Origin: Chamaecrista fasciculata
Taxonomy: Eukaryota > Streptophyta > Magnoliopsida > Fabales > Fabaceae
Direction: 5' to 3'
DNA length: 64,000 nt
Assembly: GCA_003254925.1 (NCBI GenBank)
Contig: QANZ01028856.1
Span: forward strand, 27,725-91,724
Shown: one piece after another, positions 56,931 through 64,000 of the stretch
Layout of the letters: every line of letters begins with the position of its first letter
Position numbering within the stretch: the stretch's first letter is position 1
Notes under the pieces: model-generated
What the model was told of the DNA's origin: nothing
What the model saw: the letters and a program-made list of their open reading frames with translations, nothing else
Database searches by the model: none
Translations under genes and position numbers: made by a program

Positions 56931-59900
56931 ATGGCTCAAAATGGAATTATTGGGGAAGAAGAGATTTCAGTGGAAAGGGTGTTTCTGGCTCGAGAGGTGC
57001 CACCATGGAGGAATCAGCTAACCATAAGAGCCCTTGTGGTGAGCTTTGTGCTGAGCATACTTTTCAGTTTCATAGTGATGAAACTCAATCTCACCACTGG
57101 GATTATTCCTTCTCTTAATGTCTCTGCTGGCCTTTTGGGTTTCTTCTTTGTTAAAACTTGGACTAAGTTTTTGGATAAATCTGGAATGCTGAGGCAGCCT
57201 TTCACGAGACAGGAGAATACTGTTATTCAGACTTGTGTTGTTGCCTCCTCTGGCATAGCCTTTAGTGGTACCTTCTTTGTTCCTATCTTTGATATATCCT
57301 ACTATATATATATATATAATATGAGTAAACTAACAATTCTGTTTCTAAAAGGTTATTGAATTGACAATTCGATTTCTGAAAGATTACTAAGTTGATAATT
57401 CAGTCCCTGAAAGATTAAAATACACAGTTTAATCCTTGAGAGAACCAACCGATATACTTGTTAAGAAGAACTAACCAGTTTGGTTCTTTCAAGGACTAAT
57501 GAGTTGACCATTTAATTTTTTTTCAGGGACTAAACTATGTATTTTGATCTTTCAGGAATCAAGTTGTCAACTCAATAATCTTGTAGGGACTGAGTTGTCA
57601 ACTCGATAATCTTTCAAGGATCAAGTTGTTAGTTTACTCATAATAATGATGAGGAATGGCCTAGTTACACTTTTTAAGGGTTATTAACATTGCACTTGTA
57701 GAGCTCTACCAGAAATATAAAAAGGTTGATACTTAATACTATTGAGAATTTATCTTTTTAAGAGATTGAATACTTAACTGTTATACCTTTTTAGATTTGT
57801 ATATGTAGTACAGATGTGTTTCCTTTTGTTAGTTGGTGTTAGTTATCAGTTGTTATTACAGTTAGTTGACAGCTAGTATATACATTGAATATAAGGCACC
57901 TTAGTTCTCAATGACAAAGCAGAGTATTCACTTCTCTCTTATCTTCTTGTACTATACCTTGCTTCTGTTTTCAAATATGTTGTTTATACAAACTTCAATA
58001 GGATTTAAAGTAAGAAAATGCAGGTTTTGAAATAGTGCAAGGGAGAAAAAATGATAGAAATATTATAACAATTAATTTTAGAGGATAATTCTAACCGTTT
58101 ATAGTGTTTGCTATTTTTTGTGATAGTTTATGGGGAGTAAAGTATTATGTTTTAAAGTTACTATATCAAATTTGTAATTAGACTGTAATTTATGAGGTTT
58201 AACATTTGGGTTTGCATTCTTTTAAAAATAAACGAGTTTAACCTAGGAACTATGCTTCTTAGCATGGAAAATGACAAACAAATGGTAAGTTAAGATTTGG
58301 ATTTGCATTCTTTTAAATAAAATTTTTTTTTAATAATCTTGTTTAAATTGCTTCTTCTCTTGGAAAGAAGCAGCCAACCTGTTTAATTTAGAACCAAAGA
58401 TTTGTAACTTAAGTAAAACAGAAATTCTGCACTGTGATTCTTATTTTAAGTGAAAGGTTGCATAAATAATTTGCACTAAAATTGAATTGTGGATGACTTT
58501 ATATGTACAGGAGGTTTTGGAAGCTACCTCTTTGGAATGAGTGAACGTATAGCCAAGCTATCCTCAGACACAAGTGACTTCAAAAACCCATCATTAGGAT
58601 GGATGATTGGATTTCTCTTTGTTGTTAGCTTTCTTGGCCTCTTCTCTGTTGTACCTCTGAGAAAGGTTTGATGCATTCTATATAAAACCTCAATCAAACC
58701 GCAAGAATCGGTTTTTCATTATGGATGATAGATGTCTCAATTTAGTCTCTAAAAGATGAAACTGTACGATTTAATCTCTGCAAGATATATACAATCGCAA
58801 TCAATTTGATCCTTTTGTTAAGGATACTAATCAAAATTTAATAACAGATTTATTTTAGTTTTATATTTTGTTAAAATCACAGTAAAAGATCAAGATTAAA
58901 AATCCTATTTATTGTTAAATTTGAATTAAAATTTCAGCAAAAGGACCAAATTAATTGTAATCGCATTTTTTAGGGACTAAATCGTATAATTCATCTTTTA
59001 GGGACTAAATTGAGATGTTTGTCATCTTTCAGGAACCAAATCATTAATTTACTCTCAATTTTCTATCTTGGGCTATCTTGGCAAATGTGGAATGAGCCTT
59101 ACTGATATAATGATATTTATATGTCAATGTCTCAACCTCTTCTAATCTTTGATTTTGCTTCTGTTATTTGTTGCAGATTATGATTATTGATTTCAAATTG
59201 ACATATCCAAGTGGTACTGCAACTGCTCATCTCATCAACAGCTTCCACACTCCTCAAGGAGCCAAACTAGCAAAGTAAATCATTGTAATATACACATTAA
59301 AATTACATGTAACTGCATCAGAAGTTAGACATATGAACTGATTAATTATTTGTATTCACCCTCAGGAAGCAAGTAAAAGTGTTGGGAAAATTTTTCACTC
59401 TCAGTTTCTTATGGGGTTTCTTTCAATGGTTCTATACTGCTGCTGATCATTGTGGATTTCAAGCCTTCCCTTCACTGGGGCTCAAAGCATACAAGTACAG
59501 GTATGAAAATAACCATAATTTTAATAAAAATATGCTTCAAGTAGTCATCACTCTCAAATTCAATGATAACCATTTATTATTTGCAGGTTTTATTTTGATT
59601 TCTCTACACTCTACGTTGGAGTGGGAATGATTTGCCCATATATCATAAATGTATCAGTGCTTCTTGGAGGAATTCTTTCTTGGGGAATAATGTGGCCTCT
59701 CTTAGAACAGAAAGAAGGCCATTGGTACCCTCGAAACCTTGATGACACTGACCTAAACGGCATTCAAGGTTACAAGGTAAGGTTTTCATTATAAATCAGC
59801 CTTAATTCCATTATATACATGCTTTTGTGGCCTTCCAATTCATTGAATTTAGAGTAAATAAACAATTTGGTCCCTAAAAGATACACAAGTTAACAACTCA

Positions 59901-61232
59901 ATCTTTGAAAGTCTAGTTTACACACTTTCATCATTGAAAGTCGTGGAGGTAATACAACTTTGTTCATGAAACTCATTTTTAGGGACTAATTTACAAGAAC
60001 AGAAGGACTTAAATATATTGGTTTCATAACTTTCAGGGATTGAAGAGTGTTAACTGATTGAGTTGTATCTTCCAAGAACTAATTTATCTGTTTATTCCTG
60101 AACTTAACTTCTACCTTGACTTCAGGTATTTATAGCCATAGCCTTGATCCTTGGAGATGGTTCATATAACATTCTCAAGGTTCTAAGTTTTACTCTCATT
60201 GGTTTGTACAACCAAATCTGGGAAAAACAAAGAGGAAATAATGTTCTTCCTGTTGCAAATCAGAACTCATCATCCCCTCCAGAACTTTCCTTCGATGATC
60301 AACGCCGAATCCAACTCTTCCTCAAAGATCAAATACCGACATATTTCGCTGTTGGAGGATATGTTGCAATAGCTGCTATCTCCATAGTCACTCTCCCACT
60401 TATCTTCCATCAGCTAAAGTGGTACTACATATTGGTGATCTACTCAGTTGCTCCCTCCTTAGCATTCTGTAATGCCTATGGCGCCGGTCTAACCGATTGG
60501 TCCCTCGCATCCACCTATGGAAAGCTAGCCATCTTCACAATTGGAGCTTGGGCTGGTGCTTCTCATGGTGGGGTTCTTGCTGGCCTAGCAGCCTGTGGAG
60601 TAATGATGAACATTGTCTCCACAGCCTCTGACTTGATGCAGGATTTCAAGACCGGCTACCTCACATTGTCTTCGCCCCGGTCCATGTTTGTTAGCCAAGT
60701 CTTAGGAACAACGATGGGCTGCACGATATCCCCATGTGTCTTTTGGATTTTCTACAAAGCATTTGGTGACCTTGGGACACCAGAAAGTGAATACCCTGCA
60801 CCTTATGCAATTGTGTACAGAAACATGGCCAAATTGGGGGTAGAAGGCTTCTCTTCTCTTCCAAAACACTGTCTTTTGCTTTGTTATATGTTCTTTGGTG
60901 CTGCCATTGTGATAAACTTGGTTAAAGATGTTATGGGTAAGAGAGGATGGTTCATACCACTTCCAATGGCCATGGCAATACCTTTCTATATAGGACCATA
61001 CTTTGCTATTGACATGTGTGTTGGAAGTTTGGTACTTTTCTTGTGGGAGAAGATAAACAAGGCTAAGGCCGATGCTTTCGGACCGGCGGTAGCTTCTGGT
61101 TTGATATGTGGGGATGGAATATGGGCTCTTCCTGCTTCAGTTCTTGCTCTTGTTGGAGTGAAACCACCAATTTGCATGAAGTTCTTGTCAAGGGAAACAA
61201 ATCAGAGGGTTGACACTTTCTTAGGTTCTTAA
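56931..61232 (+). CDS. Yellow stripe-like metal-nicotianamine transporter (YSL, OPT family), 673 aa, six exons
   Basis: Exons are 56931-57267, 58511-58665, 59177-59274, 59366-59500, 59587-59776 and 60126-61232, all GT-AG with consistent phase, ending in TAA. The ATG at 56931 gives [18 protein letters not shown]; the longer frame begins at a non-ATG codon. Family motifs include [83 protein letters not shown] and [17 protein letters not shown], with a Gly-rich [26 protein letters not shown] end. Hydrophobic segments account for about 13-15 membrane spans. YSL proteins carry metal-nicotianamine complexes across plasma or internal membranes; the [10 protein letters not shown] form and sequence resemble the YSL5/7/8 branch. 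Complete, with no damage seen. Confidence 0.95.
57321..57641. repeat. MITE-like insertion in YSL intron 1
   Basis: Exact inverted ends atgagtaaactaacaa (57321-57336) and ttgttagtttactcat (57626-57641), with several inner ttgaaagatta / tctttcaagga blocks. Confidence 0.75.
58730..59055. repeat. MITE-like insertion in YSL intron 2
   Basis: Left tgtctcaatttagtctctaa mirrors right ttagggactaaattgagatg; inner blocks pair as well. The right margin carries gaaccaaatcattaatttactc, resembling the ends of the intron 1 insertion. Confidence 0.65.
59851..60098. repeat. MITE-like insertion in YSL intron 5
   Basis: Left agagtaaataaacaatttgg and right aactaatttatctgtttatt are inverted versions of each other. 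Inner blocks like tgagttgtatctt and ttaacaactcaat also mirror. Related to the intron 1 element. Confidence 0.6.
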
Positions 61233-62192
61233 TTAGAGGCTAAGTTTGGGTTGAAAATTAGTATGTTTGTCCATAGTCTTAAGCTCATTATTATTACTAC
61301 TGCCTTTGTAAATTTTTACCTTCTAAACCTCTACAAATCCAACAAGCCAAATACTTTTAAACAAAATTAAGCATGTACATGTTTACAGGTTTTGATATGT
61401 CATTTGGGGTTCATAAAAAAAAAATGAATATGGCAACTTGAGCAAATATGTCAGTACTGACTACTGTACACAGATTGGATCCTCTAAAGTATGAAGTTTC
61501 TGCAGTTTAGAGAGAGAATGGAAGAGTTAGAGAGAGAAGTGTGATGATGTGTGGGTCCCACTGATTTTTTCTCTCTCTAACTCTCTCTTTCTCTCTCAAA
61601 ACTGCACCAAAATGCAACCAAATGATAATGCAGAGGATCCATGTCCAAAAAAAATATTATAAAGATCAAAATACTAATACCAAATGACTACATATTGAAA
61701 TTGTATCCTTTTAACTCAGGTTGGGTTTTTGGCCAAAAAAAAAAAANTTATTTTTGTTATTGTTATTATTTGGGTTCACACTTCACAATATAAGTGCGTT
61801 ATATATATAATTGGTTGGGTGAAAGAAAAAAGAGAAACAAAATGGTATGGTATGAAGTGTGTTGTGAAGTGGGGGGTATAGAGTATAGTAGTATATGAAT
61901 ATGATAGATGAGAGAGAAGACAAGTGAGACAGAAAAGGTAGGGACAACCATGTGTGAGAAATCAGAGCTATGTTTTATGATTCAACTTTCAACACCAACA
62001 ACACTCTTCATTATTATTTATTAACACAAACGCCGACACATGCTCTTAATGCCACCCCTACCCCATTACTCCCTCCCTCTTCCTACAATCTTATCCCTTC
62101 CCTTCATCATCTTTCACTTGCTAACCATCTCAACCTATATATATTAAGGTTTTTTTTTTTTGGGTATATTTAGTTTCGAAATAATATAGAAT
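61233..62192. other. 3' flank of the YSL gene, no other gene
   Basis: It includes a palindromic ctctctctaactctctct / agagagagaatggaagagttagagagag pair at about 61507-61597 and a single N after an A run (61747). The frame at 61970-62173 has no recognisable content. Confidence 0.45.
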
Positions 62193-62653
62193 AGGTCAAA
62201 ACTTCAAATTGGTCCCTTATGTAAAAAGTGAATTATTTCTATTTAATTTGATCTCTTATGTTTCATTTGTTTCAAATTCGTCTAATATCTATACTTTTTC
62301 AAATTAGTTTTAAAAATACTGAATGTGGTCATACCAGTCTCTTTCGTTTCAACAAACGATCGAGTCTTATAAATAACTCGTTTCACAATCAAATAAAGAG
62401 AGAAGTTAATCAAATCTCTTTCGTTTCAAGTCCAAATGTGACGAATTCAAAACTATGTGCTAATTCTTAAAGAGTTTTGTTCTCTACTCAATTCATATCA
62501 TTAATAAATGAGGTCAAACCGTATATTGAAAATAAGTTTGAGAATAATTTGAGAAATTACAAAAATATGTTGGACTAATCTAAAATAAATGAAACATAAG
62601 GGATCAATTTGAAATCCACCCCATTTATAGAGACCAATTTGAGGTTTGGGCCT
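62193..62653. repeat. GGTCAAAA-type MITE
   Basis: The left end aggtcaaaacttcaaattgg and right end ccaatttgaggtttgggcct are inverted with few mismatches. The interior is non-coding. Similar to 54385-54828. Confidence 0.65.
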
Positions 62654-63785
62654 ATAAAATATATCGTGCAATTAAGATATACAAATTTGTTAGTTGATAA
62701 AAATGCTGTTTTTGTAGTAAATGGGGCGTGTTTTAAGCCTAGAGCCTTGTGTAAACCCCACTTAATGAAATTGTTCTTTTGGTCTTCGATGAGCATTTAC
62801 TTTAGTTCGGTCTAATATTTGCTTTTCTAGTAGTATTCTTTAGAAACGCATGCATGGTCATAGTGTAGTGGCTTCATATATGCCTTCATACTTCATACTT
62901 TATAGAATATGGCCTATATAAGTACAAATGCTAATACAATTTACCAGGCTAGATGAAATGTTAAAAGAAAAATCTTGGTTTATCAAAAAAAGTAATAATT
63001 TAATTTCAAAAAAATTATTGAGTTAACAATTTAATTATTAACAAATTGAAATAAATAATTTAATACATAAAAAAAATTAAATGATATAATCATTAATTTT
63101 TNAAATGTTTTGGTTAAGATTTAAAACTTAATGGGGCAAAACTAGAATGTAATTTTATATCACCAATAACTAAACGATCTAATAAATCTTCCTTTTCATA
63201 CTTTTTGAATAAAGTTTTGAAAAAATTGTCAACTTGTTAAAGAGTGATTAAGTATACCATAAATACTTATAAGATGTCTTATTTTAAGGTTGAAGAATTT
63301 AAAATCTCATAAAATATCTTACGCTTAACAATCTCTTCACGTGAGTGTAAACTCAATTTATGAATGGAGGAAAGAAATTAATTCTGAGTGAGATGGTCTT
63401 TGAAATTTGATCCGTTATTCATAAAATGCAAGTGCAATTATTTGAAAATGACCAAAAAAAAAAGAAATATTTTATAAATTTTATGAAAGATAACATTGTA
63501 GAGATTTTAAATTCCCAAAAACTGAGCCCCATATTTTGTCCTTTTTTCATTTTTTATTGTTTTTGTTATTTTTATTTTAAAATGTCATTGTAATGGAAGA
63601 AAAACGTTCGAATTCTCTAAACAATTACCTATTTAGAAATTTATTTAAAATAAATAAAATTTTTAAAATGAAAATTGATTCTTAAAAGTTCATAAGAATT
63701 GGATTGGACCAGGCAGCTTCACTTGTTTAATTACTGGTTTAACTAAACAATAATTAGTTCAACCATGAAAACTATTTTGTAGTGT
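62654..63785. other. AT-rich intergenic DNA
   Basis: I see no gene, RNA or complete repeat. A single N lies at 63102. Confidence 0.45.
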
Positions 63786-64000
63786 TGTCATAACCGAACC
63801 GGACAAAGACTCGGACAAGTGTTCGGTTCACGGTCGGATCGGTTGAATCGGTCGGACCGGATGTTTAGACCGGATGACGCAATAAATAATTATTTTAAAT
63901 ATATTAAATATAAACCCCTCAAGTTTTAACTTTCAACTTCAATAAACATAATTTTGAAGACAACAATTCACCTGTTATAAAAAAAAAAAAAAAAAAAAAA
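63786..64000 (+). repeat. Left end of a second ACCGG-rich transposon
   Basis: Starts gttgtcataaccgaaccgg, continuing with many cggacc/ggatcggt motifs as in 16297-17376. It runs off the window. The last 20 or so bases are a pure A run, which could be a contig end. Confidence 0.5.

Noticed and set aside
63970..64000. Poly(A) tail of a retroposed transcript
   Set aside because: The A run ends at the window edge and the DNA before it is a DNA-transposon end; more likely a sequence or contig edge effect.

Overview
The window is AT-rich nuclear DNA from a flowering plant, almost certainly a eudicot. Genes are split by many GT-AG introns, their products belong to plant-specific families (KELP, PADRE/DUF4228, DCD-domain NRP, KLCR, beta-amylase, YSL), and intergenic DNA is full of plant MITEs, an Au-type SINE, a TRIM, a LINE remnant and a Tat-like Gypsy element. 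A legume is possible, but nothing here proves the family. The sequence is draft quality: there are N blocks at 16958-17010 and 46715-47093, and six single Ns (3010, 7475, 21275, 23198, 61747, 63102). Several single Ns cut through repeats and look like collapsed joins rather than unread bases. All gene models below were built by hand by joining exons with matching phase; no alignment was run.

Left third (1-23 kb), by gene: a short plastid-type protein (865-2197, +); the KELP coactivator (3411-4853, +); a PADRE/DUF4228 protein (5919-6476, -); a glutaredoxin-domain/CxxC protein starting MGCASS (8817-9890, +); an NRP-type DCD protein (11582-13066, -, five exons); and a membrane RING-H2 ligase (18813-20135, -, three exons). 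Between them lie several non-autonomous DNA transposons. One, at 13636-14203, has perfect 9-bp target duplications.

Middle (23-46 kb): a 13-exon minus-strand gene (23457-29368) encodes three tandem DUF2439 (ZGRF1/Mte1 N-terminal type) domains. It faces a probable micro-protein gene on the plus strand (30079-31953), which is split over four coding exons and carries an Au-type SINE in an intron. Next come a 324-bp TRIM (34186-34509), a decayed LINE reverse transcriptase (about 34738-35760), a kinesin light chain-related TPR gene (36472-39366, -) and a beta-amylase homologue with altered active-site loops (43245-46070, -).

Right third (46-64 kb): a nested transposon block. A truncated minus-strand Gypsy element (47243-about 53910) has a 2.3-kb solo-LTR-like insertion in gag with a CATGA duplication, a second copy of that insertion interrupting RT, and a hAT-type MITE in its 5' LTR with an 8-bp duplication. 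Next to it are two complementary halves of U3 snoRNA genes (about 54091-54155 and 55740-55856), each with a Pol III-type USE/TATA promoter. The last gene is a six-exon YSL metal-nicotianamine transporter (56931-61232, +) with MITE-like insertions in three introns. The remaining 2.8 kb holds repeats and no gene that I can support.
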